Positions 46,572-55,528 are shown, counted from the stretch's first letter. The stretch is DNA of 57,549 nucleotides from Methylobacterium sp. (GCA_013823325.1 PNLY01000023.1:1-57549); one strand, 5' to 3'. Made by a program: numbers and translations. Notes: generated by a model from the sequence alone, not told the origin.

Positions 46572-47576
46572 TCAGGGACGGAGCTTCTCGGCCGCGGCCA
46601 CGAAGGCGGCGATCTCAGGGCTCTTCTTCATATAGGCCTCGACGACCGGGCGGGTGCGCTGCTTCAGCGCGTCGAGCAGCTCCTTGGACGGCTCGGTGAT
46701 CTTCACCCCGCGCCCCTTCAGCTCGCTGATCAGCTTCTTGTCGAGCTCGGCGACGGCCATGACCTGGGGCGCGACCGTCTCGTCGGCGGCCTTGCGGATG
46801 GCGGCCTTCTGCTCGGCGGTCAGGCCATCGAACTTCGCCTTGTTGATCAGCAGGTAGCTCGGCCAGAAATACTGGCCGGTCAGGCTGACATTCTTGCCGA
46901 CCTCGTAATACTTCTCGCTGTCGATCGAGGTGAGGTTGATCTCGACGGCATCGAGCGCGCCGGTCTCCAGCGCCGAGTAGACCTCGCCATAGTTGAGCGG
47001 GGTCGGGTTCACGCCGACGGCCCGCCAGGTGTCGAGGAAGAGCCGGTTCGGCGCGATGCGCGTCTTCAGTCCCTTGAAGTCCTCGACCGCGATCACCGGC
47101 TTCTTGACCGACAGGAAATGCCGCTGGCCGCCATCATAGAGCGCCAGCGCGATCATGCCGTGCTTCTCGAGCCCGGCCGCGACGGCCTTGGCCTCGGGCG
47201 AGACGGCGAGCTTGGCGAAGGCCTCGTAGCTGCCGATCACGAAGGGGAGCTGCAGCGCGTCGGTGGCCGGGACCAGCGTGGACAGCGCCGAGGTCGAGTT
47301 CACGGTCATGTCGACGGTGCCGAACTGGACCCCCTCCATCAGCTCCTTGACGTCGCCGAGCTGGCGCGAGGGATAAATCTGGATCTTCACCGAACCCTTC
47401 GACTCGCGCTCGACCGCCTCTTTGAAGCGCACGGCGGAGTCATGGTTCGGATGGCTCTCGAACACGGCATGGCCGAGCTTGAGCGTGACGTCTGCCGCCA
47501 AGGCGGGGATGGCGGCCGCGAGCATGGCCGCGAAGGCCGTGCCGGTTACGAGCGTCCGGCGAAAACAGTGAAACAT
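46572..47576 (-). CDS. dctP: TRAP transporter solute-binding protein (DctP)
   Basis: 334 residues. A signal peptide covers about 1-26 (ending IPALAAD). The mature part has LKLGHAVFESHPNHDSAVRF, then the ligand-carboxylate Arg region GLKTRIAPNRLFLDTWRAVG (split), and PLNYGEVYSALETGALDAVE, the common DctP pattern. The conserved Arg suggests a carboxylate substrate, as in sugar acids or dicarboxylates. GGGAGG precedes the ATG. It is the first gene of the minus-strand catabolic operon, 259 bases from the divergent IclR gene. Confidence 0.94.
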   Translation of the reverse strand: MFHCFRRTLVTGTAFAAMLAAAIPALAADVTLKLGHAVFESHPNHDSAVRFKEAVERESKGSVKIQIYPSRQLGDVKELMEGVQFGTVDMTVNSTSALSTLVPATDALQLPFVIGSYEAFAKLAVSPEAKAVAAGLEKHGMIALALYDGGQRHFLSVKKPVIAVEDFKGLKTRIAPNRLFLDTWRAVGVNPTPLNYGEVYSALETGALDAVEINLTSIDSEKYYEVGKNVSLTGQYFWPSYLLINKAKFDGLTAEQKAAIRKAADETVAPQVMAVAELDKKLISELKGRGVKITEPSKELLDALKQRTRPVVEAYMKKSPEIAAFVAAAEKLRP

Positions 47577-47633
47577 GAAACCTCCCTCGATGATCTGTCC
47601 GCGAACCGCGCTTGTTCTCACTGCGCGTTTATG

Positions 47634-47650
47634 GTTCTCTCAACGAGAAC
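47634..47650. promoter_or_regulatory. Palindromic operator candidate between dctP and iclR-type gene
   Basis: GTTCTC-TCAAC-GAGAAC is a perfect 6-bp inverted repeat with a 5-base spacer. A third GTTCTC half-site lies 20 bases upstream at 47614-47619. A looser inverted pair, GAACGA and TCGTTC (47698-47703, 47713-47718), occurs closer to the regulator. The spacing suits the dimeric sites of IclR proteins, and the position about 58 bases from dctP suits repression of the operon. Confidence 0.55.
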
Positions 47651-47835
47651 GCTTATAGTCACAGCAAGAACGGCCGGTCAATGCCGCTCCGGTTGTGGAA
47701 CGAACCCCGCACTCGTTCGCCCCGGCCTCGGGTGAAAAGACAAGGTTCGTGCTTTTGACAAGCTGCAGTGAAGGCTCCAAATAGGGCGAAACGTGCGAAT
47801 GACCGCCAAGAAACAGAACGAGAGAGGGTGAAGAC

Positions 47836-48648
47836 GTGGTCATAGAACGACCCGAAAAGCAGGAACGCTCAGAGAATGCCGTTCGCGCAGGAGAAACAAC
47901 GCTCCTCGTTCTGGAAACGGTCGCCTTCGCGGACGAGCCCATGGGCGTGACGCAGATCGCCAACCGCCTCGGCATCGCCAAGAGCGCCATCCACCGGCAC
48001 CTGCAAGGCCTGACCGAGCGCGGTTACCTGACCCAGAACCAGTCGACGGCCCGCTATACGCTGGGTCCGAAGGCCTATCTGATCGGCCGGCTCGCGCCGG
48101 GGATCGAGGATGTCGCCGCCGCCGCCGACGGCCCGATGCGGGAAGCGCGTGACAAGGTCGGGCTGACGACTGTCCTCACCGCCCCCTCGATGAGCGGGAT
48201 GGTGGTCTTGAAGACGGTGCACGGCACCACCGCCATCGCCATCGGCGCGCGGCCCGGCAGCGAACTGCCGATGCATGCCTCCGCGCAGGGCTTCGTCACC
48301 TTGGCCTTCGGCCCCGCCCTGCATCTTGAACGGACCCTCCGGCAGCCGCTGGTGCCCCTGACGGCCCACACCATCACGGAACCGGAGACGCTCAAGGCGA
48401 TCGTCGAGACAGTCCGTCGGGATGGCTACGCGACCGCGCCCGAGCAGGCGCTCCTCGGCATCAATGCCCTGGCGGCGCCGGTCTTCAACGCCGCCGGCGA
48501 GCTCGTCGCCGCGGCGGCGATCGTGAGCTCGATCCAGTTCGTTCCAGCCGAGCCCGATGCGGGAATGATCGCCGCCGTCGTCGAGATGGCGCGCCAGATC
48601 TCGCGCAATCTCGGCCATGGCTATGCCGGCCCACGCCCCGCCCAATAG
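47836..48648 (+). CDS. IclR family transcriptional regulator (GTG start)
   Basis: 270 residues. The N-terminal winged helix is MGVTQIANRLGIAKSAIHRHL (split) followed by ERGYLTQN and RYTLGPKAYLIG. The C-terminal effector domain has RPGSELPMHASAQGFVTLAF (split) and APVFNAAGELVAAAAIVS. GAGAGGGTG precedes the GTG start. IclR proteins usually bind a catabolic acid and control divergent operons, as the gene order suggests here for the TRAP cluster and its own downstream genes. Confidence 0.93.
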   Translation: MVIERPEKQERSENAVRAGETTLLVLETVAFADEPMGVTQIANRLGIAKSAIHRHLQGLTERGYLTQNQSTARYTLGPKAYLIGRLAPGIEDVAAAADGPMREARDKVGLTTVLTAPSMSGMVVLKTVHGTTAIAIGARPGSELPMHASAQGFVTLAFGPALHLERTLRQPLVPLTAHTITEPETLKAIVETVRRDGYATAPEQALLGINALAAPVFNAAGELVAAAAIVSSIQFVPAEPDAGMIAAVVEMARQISRNLGHGYAGPRPAQ

Positions 48649-48690
48649 GCGACGGCTTTCAGAGAGCAGCTTTCAGAAAAGGAGCCCGAA

Positions 48691-49056
48691 ATGACCGTCC
48701 ATCATGTCGACTGGGACGCCATCGAGTGGAAGACGATCCGCCACGGCGTCGAGCAGAAGGCCTTCTCGGGCGACGGCGCCACGATGGCCCTGCACCGGCT
48801 CTGGCCCGATCACGAGCCGAAGCCGCATTCGCATGTGCATGAGCAGCTGGTCTACATCCTGTCCGGCGAGGTCGATTTCCACGTCGGCGACGAGGTCGTG
48901 CGCCTGCGCGGCGGCGGGCTGCTCGCCGTGCCGCCGAACGTCGTCCACTACGCGGTCGTTGTCGGCAACGAGCCGGTGCTGAATCTCGACGTCTTCACCC
49001 CTTGCCGGCCGGAATATGCGATCAGCGCTTCACAGGCCGTCGGAGCCGCATCGTGA
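48691..49056 (+). CDS. Cupin domain protein
   Basis: 121 residues, one conserved cupin. Motif 1 is PHSHVHEQLVYILSGEVDF (His46, His48, Glu51 region) and motif 2 holds His86 in PPNVVHYAVV. These residues would bind one divalent metal. Small cupins in sugar-acid and aromatic clusters can be isomerases, lyases or dioxygenase-like. It follows the IclR gene by 42 bases and overlaps the aldolase start (GTGA). Confidence 0.9.
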   Translation: MTVHHVDWDAIEWKTIRHGVEQKAFSGDGATMALHRLWPDHEPKPHSHVHEQLVYILSGEVDFHVGDEVVRLRGGGLLAVPPNVVHYAVVVGNEPVLNLDVFTPCRPEYAISASQAVGAAS

Positions 49057-49787
49057 GTGCATTGCGCGCCGGCGCCGGCCAGTCCCTGACCGGCACCTTC
49101 ATGAAGACCCCGCATCCGATCATCGCCGAGATCCTTGGCGGCGCAGGGCTCGATTTCGGCGTGGTCGATGCCGAGCACGCGCCCTTCGACCGGGCCTCGC
49201 TCGACATGATGCTGATGGCCGGGCGCGCCGGCGGTCTGCCTTTGCTCGTCCGCATCCCCGACGGCACGCCGTCCTTCATCATGTCGACGCTCGACATGGG
49301 GGCGGACGGCATCGTCGTGCCGCGCGTCGACAGCGCCGCCGATGCGCGCGCGATCGTCGCCAGCGCCCGGTTCGAAGGTGGCCGGCGCGGCCTGTCGAAC
49401 TCGCCGCGCTATGCTTCCTACGGCAAGCTCAGCCCGGCCGAAGCCGCACGACACGGCGATGCCGCCATCGTGATGTGCCAGATCGAGAGCGCAGGCGGGC
49501 TGGCGGAGGTCGAGGAGATCGCAGCGACGCCGGGCGTCGACGGGCTGTTCATCGGCCGGGCCGATCTCAGTCAGGCGCTCGGCGTCTCCGACATCCGCAG
49601 TCCCGAAGTCACCGAGGCCTGCAAGCGCATCGTCGCGGCGGCCCTGCGTCACGGCAAGATCGCCGCGATCTTCCTGCCATCGGTCGAGGAGCGCGAGGCT
49701 TTCGCCGCGCTCGGCGTGACCTGGTTCATCATCAATTCCGACCAGGGCCTGATGAAGAGCGCGGCCGCGAAGCTCCAGGGAAAGTGA
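49053..49787 (+). CDS. HpcH/HpaI family class II aldolase (GTG start)
   Basis: 244 residues. Family landmarks are GTFMKTPHPIIAEILGGAGL (split), DFGVVDAEHAPFD, GADGIVVPRVDSAADA, MCQIESAGGLAEVEEI and DGLFIGRADLSQALG. The Glu and Asp of the last two bind the metal. Such enzymes cleave 2-keto-3-deoxy or 4-hydroxy-2-oxo acids to pyruvate plus an aldehyde. The GTG at 49053 overlaps the cupin stop and follows GGAG; the longer frame starting at 49002 would overlap the cupin. The aldehyde product could be a substrate of the ALDH encoded in the divergent operon. Confidence 0.92.
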   Translation: MSALRAGAGQSLTGTFMKTPHPIIAEILGGAGLDFGVVDAEHAPFDRASLDMMLMAGRAGGLPLLVRIPDGTPSFIMSTLDMGADGIVVPRVDSAADARAIVASARFEGGRRGLSNSPRYASYGKLSPAEAARHGDAAIVMCQIESAGGLAEVEEIAATPGVDGLFIGRADLSQALGVSDIRSPEVTEACKRIVAAALRHGKIAAIFLPSVEEREAFAALGVTWFIINSDQGLMKSAAAKLQGK

Positions 49788-49818
49788 CAACACCGCCTGG
49801 TTGCGGACAGATGGCGGG

Positions 49819-50718
49819 ATGACGACTCAGAGCCCTGCCCGCGCCTATCTCTACCTTTTGGTGGCGACGCTCTTCTTCGGAAGCAATGTCGTCGCCGGCA
49901 AATTGTCCGTGGGCGAGATGTCGCCCATGGCGATCGTCATGCTGCGCTGGGTCATCGCGGCGGCCTGCCTCGCCTTCATCGCCCGGCGGGCGCTGCTCGC
50001 CGAATGGCGCGTCCTGCTGGGCCGCTGGCCCTATATGCTCGCCATGGGCGGCGTCGGCTTCACCGTCTTCAACGTGATGTTCTATGCCTCGGCGCATACG
50101 ACCAGCGCGATCAACATGGCGATCATCCAAGGCGCGACGCCGATCGTCGTGCTGCTGATCTCGGGAGCGCTGCTCGGCATCTGGCCACCCGCTTTACAAT
50201 GGCTCGGCGCCTCGATCACGGTCCTTGGCGTCGTCGTCGCAGCCTCGCACGGCTCCCTCGCCATCCTGCTCGAGCTCTCCTTCAACCGCGGCGACATCCT
50301 GATGATCGCGGCCAGCGTCATCTATGCGGTCTACACCGTCGGCCTGCGCTGGCGGCCGCAGGTTACGCCACTCGTCTTCATCGCCGGCCTCGCCTTCGCG
50401 GCCCTGCTCACCTCGATTCCGCTCGCGATCGGCGAGGCCGCCCTCGGGCAGTTCCAGTGGCCGACGCTGAAGGGCTGGGCACTGCTGCTGTTCATCGGGC
50501 TGTTTCCGTCGCTGCTGTGCCAATTGCTCTATCTGCGCAGCGTCGAGCTCATCGGCGCCGCCCGCGCCGGCGTCTTCTACAACCTCGTCCCGATCTTCGG
50601 CATCGTCTTGTCGGTCGCCGTCGCGCATGAGCCGTTGCGGCCCTACGCGATCGTAGCCATCGCGCTCGTCATCGGCGGGATCGCCGTCTCCGAGATCCGC
50701 AAGCGCGCCCGGGCGTGA
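49819..50718 (+). CDS. EamA/DMT family transporter
   Basis: 299 residues and ten transmembrane helices in two EamA repeats. LVATLFFGSNVVAGKLSVGEMSPMAIVMLRW (split) opens the first, and ILMIAASVIYAVYTVGLRW the second. It ends in a short basic tail (EIRKRARA). DMT proteins export metabolites such as amino acids. It follows the aldolase by 31 bases and may belong to the IclR transcript. The start was set at MTTQSPARAY. Confidence 0.9.
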   Translation: MTTQSPARAYLYLLVATLFFGSNVVAGKLSVGEMSPMAIVMLRWVIAAACLAFIARRALLAEWRVLLGRWPYMLAMGGVGFTVFNVMFYASAHTTSAINMAIIQGATPIVVLLISGALLGIWPPALQWLGASITVLGVVVAASHGSLAILLELSFNRGDILMIAASVIYAVYTVGLRWRPQVTPLVFIAGLAFAALLTSIPLAIGEAALGQFQWPTLKGWALLLFIGLFPSLLCQLLYLRSVELIGAARAGVFYNLVPIFGIVLSVAVAHEPLRPYAIVAIALVIGGIAVSEIRKRARA

Positions 50719-50755
50719 CGCGCACCAGTCGCCTCTCCGGCCCCGCCGGAGCGCC

Positions 50756-51325
50756 ATGCCGATGATCATCGAGCCTCGCAATGGCGACGCCGAGGACGAT
50801 CTGAGCAGCACCAAGACGCGTTCGCTGCTCGCGATCGCCGGTAGCCTGCTCGGCGAGATCAGCCTGCCCGAGCCCGGCCTCGCCTGGGTTATCGGGGCCT
50901 TGCTGCCGAGCCTCCTCCTCGGCGCTGGTCGGCCTGGGTCGCCTCGACTCCGGCCGGATGGCGGCGCTGGCGCATTCCCGCAGGCGCGCTGGATCCTAGC
51001 GCTGCACCATCATCCGATCGAGTATCCGAAACCGGCGAAAGCAATCTCGGAACGCATCGGAACCACGCTGATCAACGGCAGCCGGCTGCTGCGGCTATTG
51101 CGGCCGATCGCGGCCCGCACGGTCGCGATGCATGGTCACCGCCATATCGACTGGATCGGCCGCTGCGGAGCGCTCAAGATCGTTTCCGCGCCCTCCCCGG
51201 TCATGGAAGCGAGCGACGCCGAGCCGACCTATTTCTACATCCACACATTGGCGGCGGCAGCGGGCGGAATCGGGTTGCTCGAACCGCAGCGCATCGTGAT
51301 CGAGCCCGCCCCCGTCACAACATGA
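50756..51325 (+). pseudogene. Metallophosphoesterase pseudogene (internal deletion and frameshift)
   Basis: The first ~50 codons (IIEPRNGDAEDD, SSTKTRSLLAIAGSLLGEIS, then a hydrophobic stretch) look like a normal membrane-anchored N-terminus. The last ~115 codons carry the C-terminal calcineurin-like phosphatase motifs (ILALHHHP and AMHGHRH). The part with the first metal motifs (DxH, GDxxD, GNH) is missing. Between the two, real-looking protein (GRLDSGRMAALAHSRR) runs in another frame, so a one-base frameshift lies near 50985. The gene is therefore broken even though the frame is open by chance. Confidence 0.72.
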
Positions 51326-51405
51326 CGGATACAGCTTTTCGCCAGCCACAATGCTTGGCGTGGATTGGAAGCGTCGTTGGGAGAGCGCGCAGTATGGCGC
51401 CAGAG

Positions 51406-51480
51406 TGGCGCGGTCTACGGGAATCGAACCCGTCTTCCCAGCGTGAAAGGCTGGTGTCCTAACCGATAGACGAAGACCGC
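51406..51480 (-). tRNA. tRNA-Glu (anticodon TTC)
   Basis: A 75-base tRNA with encoded CCA. The acceptor arms GCGGTCT and AGACCGC pair perfectly. The anticodon arm is CCAGC-CTTTCAC-GCTGG, and the T-arm contains GGGTTCGATTCCC. The D-arm (TCGTCTATCGGTTAGGA) is that of tRNA-Glu. It is on the same strand as recJ and lies downstream of it by 94 bases. Confidence 0.97.
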
Positions 51481-51574
51481 GGGCCAGAGCGCGAAGCGCT
51501 CTTGCGAGGCGGGGCGAGCTATAGTGTCCCGGCGAAGCTTGGGCAAGCCCGCCCTCGCGGTTTTTCGCATTCGC

Positions 51575-53377
51575 TCACAGCGGCCGCGCGAGATCGACCA
51601 CGCGCAGCTCGGCCCGCTCGCTGCCGCCCCAGCGATTCAAGGTTAGCGTGCCGGCGAGATGCACGCTTTCGCCGCGCGCCGCCAATAGCGCCTGGCCGAG
51701 CGGCTCGCGCGCGGCACGGAAGGCGATTCCACCGATCGTGGCTCCGTCGCCCGCGCGCAGCTTGATTCGCAGATGGCCGCCGGCGCCGACCTCGACGACC
51801 TCCGTCAGGCGGTGCGCCGGCAGCACGAAGACCGGCTCCGGGCAGCCGGCGCCGAACGGCCCTGCCCGGTCGATCTCGGCGAGCAGGCGCGGATTGGCGC
51901 CGCCGGCGCTGAGCGCCGCGTCGATCAGGAGGGCCTCGGCCTCGCGCGAACCCGCGACCCCGCCTGCCAGCCGCTCGCTGACGAAGCTGGCGAAGACGCC
52001 CTCCTGCCCAGGCGCGAGCGTCACGCCGGCCGCCATGGCGTGGCCGCCGCCCTTGACCGCAAGGCCAGCCTCAACCGCCAGTCGCACGGCCGAGCCGAGA
52101 TCCACGCCGGCGATCGAACGACCGGAGCCGGTCGCGCCGCCGCCAGCATTGCGTGCCAGCGCGAAGGCCGGCCGGTTGAACCGTTCCTTCAGCCGCCCGG
52201 CGATCAGCCCGACGATACCGGGATGCCAATCGGCCGAGCCGACAACGAGCACGGGGTGCGCGGCCGCATCCTCGAATCGGTGTTCGACCTCGGCGACCGC
52301 CTCCTCGACTGCGGCCCGCTCGATCTCCTGGCGCTCCTGGTTGAGCCGGTTGAGCTCGGCGGCGATGCCGCGCGCCTCGACCTCGTCGCGGGTCAGAAGC
52401 AAGCGGGCGCCGAGCGCCGCATCGCCGATGCGCCCGCCGGCGTTGATGCGCGGGCCGAGCAGGAATCCGAGATGCCAGGGCTGGACCGGGCCGTCGAGCC
52501 CGGCGACATCGAGCAATGCTGCGAGGCCGGGCCGCTGGCGCAGCCGCATCACCGCGATGCCCTGGCGCACGAAGGCACGGTTGAGACCGATCAGCGGCAC
52601 GACATCCGCGACCGTCGCCAGGCCGACGAGGTCGAGCGCCGCGAGCAGGTCAGGCTCGCCGCCCCGCGTCTGCCAGGCGCCGCGCCGGCGCAGTTCGCGA
52701 TTGGTCGCGACCAGCGTGAGGAAGACCACGCCAGCGGCGCAGAGATGGCCCAAGCCGGCGAGATCGTCCTGCCGATTCGGGTTGACCAGCGCCTGGACCT
52801 CGGGCAGCAGCTCCGGCGCCTGGTGGTGGTCGAGCACCACGGTGTCGAGGCCGAGCCGGGTTGCCTGCTGCAGCGGCTCGTGACTGGTCGTGCCGCAGTC
52901 GACGGTGACCAGCAGCGTCGCGCCCTCGCCTGCCAGCATGGTGATCGCCTCGGCGTTCGGGCCGTAGCCTTCGATCAGGCGATCCGGAATATGAATGCGC
53001 GGCCTCGCGCCCGCTTCGGCGAGAAAACCGGCGAGCAGCGCTGCCGAGCAGGCGCCGTCGACGTCGTAATCGCCGAAGATCGCCACCTTCTCGCCCGAGA
53101 TCGCGGCTTGCGCCAGCCGCTGCGCGGCGCGGTCCATGTCACGCAGCACGGAGGGGTCCGGCAGCAGGTCGCGCAGCTTGGGTTCGAGATGGCGCAGGGC
53201 CTCGCTGGAGAGCACGCCGCGGCCGGCAAGGATGCGCGCCAGCGTGTCGGGCACGCCTTCGACCTGCGCCAGCGCCTCGGCTTGCGCGAGGCCGACGGGG
53301 TCGAGGCGGTCGCGCCAGGGGCGTCCGAGGGCCGAGTGCCCGACGCCGAGGAACAGGCGATTCTGGCCGAGGGTCAT
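51575..53377 (-). CDS. recJ: Single-stranded-DNA-specific exonuclease RecJ
   Basis: 600 residues. The DHH domain has motif I VAIFGDYDVDGACSAALL, then LLVTVDCGTTSH and the name-giving DHH in VVLDHHQAPE. LGPRINAGGRIGDA is motif V, and the DHHA1 domain has VLVVGSADWHPGIVGLIAGRLKE (split) and GGGHAMAAGV. A C-terminal OB-like domain follows. RecJ degrades single-stranded DNA 5' to 3' in recombination and mismatch repair. It lies 46 bases after the MFS gene. Confidence 0.96.
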   Translation of the reverse strand: MTLGQNRLFLGVGHSALGRPWRDRLDPVGLAQAEALAQVEGVPDTLARILAGRGVLSSEALRHLEPKLRDLLPDPSVLRDMDRAAQRLAQAAISGEKVAIFGDYDVDGACSAALLAGFLAEAGARPRIHIPDRLIEGYGPNAEAITMLAGEGATLLVTVDCGTTSHEPLQQATRLGLDTVVLDHHQAPELLPEVQALVNPNRQDDLAGLGHLCAAGVVFLTLVATNRELRRRGAWQTRGGEPDLLAALDLVGLATVADVVPLIGLNRAFVRQGIAVMRLRQRPGLAALLDVAGLDGPVQPWHLGFLLGPRINAGGRIGDAALGARLLLTRDEVEARGIAAELNRLNQERQEIERAAVEEAVAEVEHRFEDAAAHPVLVVGSADWHPGIVGLIAGRLKERFNRPAFALARNAGGGATGSGRSIAGVDLGSAVRLAVEAGLAVKGGGHAMAAGVTLAPGQEGVFASFVSERLAGGVAGSREAEALLIDAALSAGGANPRLLAEIDRAGPFGAGCPEPVFVLPAHRLTEVVEVGAGGHLRIKLRAGDGATIGGIAFRAAREPLGQALLAARGESVHLAGTLTLNRWGGSERAELRVVDLARPL

Positions 53378-53423
53378 GCGTCACCGCTGGCGCAGCAGCG
53401 CGGCTTCGTCAATCCGAGGTGCA

Positions 53424-54968
53424 TCACTCGAGCGGCTTCTGGTCCTCGATCGCCTGCGCGGTCACCTTGCGGGCGCTCAGCGGCGCATGGCCGGAGACTT
53501 CGGCGCCGGCATCGGGCTTCAGCCTGATCATCCACAGCGCCGACGAGGCGGAGATCAGGCCGACCAGGACGAAGGCCGGCCAGAAATCGCCGGCGCCGAG
53601 CGTCTTGCCGCCGTTGTAGAGATTGGCGGCCTCCAGCGCGAAAGCGCCGACGGTGATGCCGAGGCTGAGCGACAATTGCTGGGCGACGCTGGAGAAGCTC
53701 GTTGCGCTCGACATGTCGCGGTTCGAGACGTCGGCATAGCTCAGCGCGTTGATGCCGGTGAACTGCAGCGAGCGGAAGCAGCCGCCGACGAAGAGCACGC
53801 CGAGCATGAGCCAATGCGGGGTCGACGGCGTGAACAGGCCCGACGCCGCCAGGAAGGCCGAGCCGATCAGCGCGTTGAAGGTCAGCACGCCGCGGAAGCC
53901 GAAGCGGGCGAGGATCGTCTTGGCCAGCGTCTTCATCACCAGAGCGCCGGCGGCCGAGGCGAAGGTGATCAGGCCCGATTGCAAGGCGTCGAGGCCGAAG
54001 CCGAGCTGCAGCATCAGCGGCAGCAGGAACGGGATCGCGCCGATGCCGATACGGAAGATCGAGCCGCCGAGGACGCCGATCCGGTAGGTCGGGATCCGCA
54101 GGAGCGAGAGGTTGAGCACCGGATAGGCGAGCCGGCGCGCATGGAACCAGTAGAGCACCAAGGCCGCGATCCCGAAGGCGACGCAGCCGTAGGACACGGC
54201 GACCGGCACGAGGTGACGTCCGCCGGTGGCTAGGCCGAGCATCAGGGCGGCGAAGCCGGTCGAGGACAGCAGGAAGCCGGTGATGTCGAGCGGCGCGACA
54301 TCCTCCTCGCGGACATCCTCGAAGAACATCGTGGAGAGCGCGATGCCGAGCAGGCCGATCGGCAGGTTGATGAAGAAGATCCAACGCCAGTCGAAATAGG
54401 TGGTGATGAAGCCGCCGACCACCGGCCCGACGACCGGTCCGACCAGCGCCGGCACCGTCAGATAGGCAAGTGCGCTGACCAGCTCCGACTTCTCGACGCT
54501 GCGCAGGATGACGAGCCGGCCGACCGGTACCATCATCGCCCCGCCCATGCCCTGGATGAAGCGCGCCCCGACGAAGGCGCCGAGCGAGTTCGAGAAGGCG
54601 CAGAGCACCGAGCCGAGCATGAAGATGCCGAGCGCCGTCCGGAAGATGGTGCGGGCTCCGAACCTATCCGCCATCCAGCCGGAGATCGGGATGAAGACGG
54701 CGAGGCTGACGAGATAGGAGGTCAGCGCCAGCTTGAGCGCGATCGGATCCTCGCCGAGCGATTTGGCGATCACCGGCAGCGAGGTCGCGATCACCGTCGA
54801 GTCGGTGTTCTCCATGAACAACGCGCAGGCGACGATCAGGGGCAGGAGCTTGGCGCGCTGCAAGGAATCGGACTTTCGGATTTTGGCCGCCCGCTGCCCT
54901 TTAATGCCGGTCCATCCAGCTGGCGAGGGGCGATCGAAGCTTGGTGACGAGGGTTGCAACTGACGCAT
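53424..54968 (-). CDS. MFS transporter, DHA2 (EmrB/QacA) type multidrug exporter
   Basis: 514 residues with about 14 helices. After a ~40-residue polar N-terminus come MENTDSTVIATSLPVIAKSL (helix 1 with the acidic TDSTV motif), GWMADRFGARTIFR (motif A), IQGMGGAMMVPVGRLVI (motif B) and LVGPVVGPVVGGFI (motif C). These are drug:proton antiporter features. The long N-terminus is unusual, and the true start may be later. The substrate is unknown and there is no adjacent regulator or membrane-fusion partner. Confidence 0.9.
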   Translation of the reverse strand: MRQLQPSSPSFDRPSPAGWTGIKGQRAAKIRKSDSLQRAKLLPLIVACALFMENTDSTVIATSLPVIAKSLGEDPIALKLALTSYLVSLAVFIPISGWMADRFGARTIFRTALGIFMLGSVLCAFSNSLGAFVGARFIQGMGGAMMVPVGRLVILRSVEKSELVSALAYLTVPALVGPVVGPVVGGFITTYFDWRWIFFINLPIGLLGIALSTMFFEDVREEDVAPLDITGFLLSSTGFAALMLGLATGGRHLVPVAVSYGCVAFGIAALVLYWFHARRLAYPVLNLSLLRIPTYRIGVLGGSIFRIGIGAIPFLLPLMLQLGFGLDALQSGLITFASAAGALVMKTLAKTILARFGFRGVLTFNALIGSAFLAASGLFTPSTPHWLMLGVLFVGGCFRSLQFTGINALSYADVSNRDMSSATSFSSVAQQLSLSLGITVGAFALEAANLYNGGKTLGAGDFWPAFVLVGLISASSALWMIRLKPDAGAEVSGHAPLSARKVTAQAIEDQKPLE

Positions 54969-55157
54969 GGCTCATCGTGAGGTCTGCCGTGAAGGCGGCG
55001 AAATCTCGACCTGCACCTTGAGCGTCACAAGGACGTGATGGCGGCTCTGCCATGCATGTCAGGCGGGTCATTTCGGCAGGTCCATTCCCATCTTTCTTTA
55101 GAGGGGTGATGACTTCGGACCCACCCGGGCGGCAGGCCGCCGGGCAGGAGGTGTGTC

Positions 55158-55493
55158 ATGATCGATCAAGCTTTTTCTCGGAGATCGCACCATGTTCGCG
55201 GGGCAAGGCTGCCGCTGCTGGCATTGGCGCTCGGCGCCGGCTGGGCCTGCGTCGGCCTGGCATCGCCGGCCGCAGCACTCGACACGAGCTGGCAAGGTGT
55301 TTGCACGTTCAAGGTCGCGCCCCAGGCCTACAATGAAATGATGCGCGAGCGCGTCTGCCTCGACCAGAACTACTGCCAGCGGATGGCCGACGCGCAAGGC
55401 AGCCCGTTCACGGGTAATGGCTGCATCATGGTGGCGCCGTCGGTGACCGCCAACGCGGGCCCGGCGCCGCGCTCGAGCTACGCCAAGCGCTAG
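55158..55493 (+). CDS. Secreted four-cysteine protein, copy A (111 aa)
   Basis: Function unknown. A signal peptide covers about residues 16-40 (LPLLALALGAGWACVGLASPAAA). The mature part carries TSWQGVC, VCLDQNYCQRMADAQGS and TGNGCIMVAP. The four mature cysteines and the SW, CQ-MA-AQGS and GNGC blocks recur in the gene at 55771, so the two are paralogues. AGGAGG stands six bases before the ATG, next to a GC-rich hairpin (55128-55141). A strong inverted repeat follows the gene. Confidence 0.75.
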   Translation: MIDQAFSRRSHHVRGARLPLLALALGAGWACVGLASPAAALDTSWQGVCTFKVAPQAYNEMMRERVCLDQNYCQRMADAQGSPFTGNGCIMVAPSVTANAGPAPRSSYAKR

Positions 55494-55501
55494 AAGCGAT
55501 C

Positions 55502-55528
55502 CCGCAAGACCCGGGGCGGGTCTTGCGG
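55502..55528. terminator. Perfect inverted repeat after the first secreted protein gene
   Basis: CCGCAAGACCCG and CGGGTCTTGCGG form a 12-bp perfect stem with a 3-base loop, eight bases after the stop codon. No T-run follows, so it is at best a weak intrinsic terminator or an mRNA-stabilising hairpin. Confidence 0.5.

Noticed and set aside
55502..55528. Part of a CRISPR-like or mobile repeat
   Set aside because: It is a single perfect hairpin next to a stop codon with no further copies in the window.
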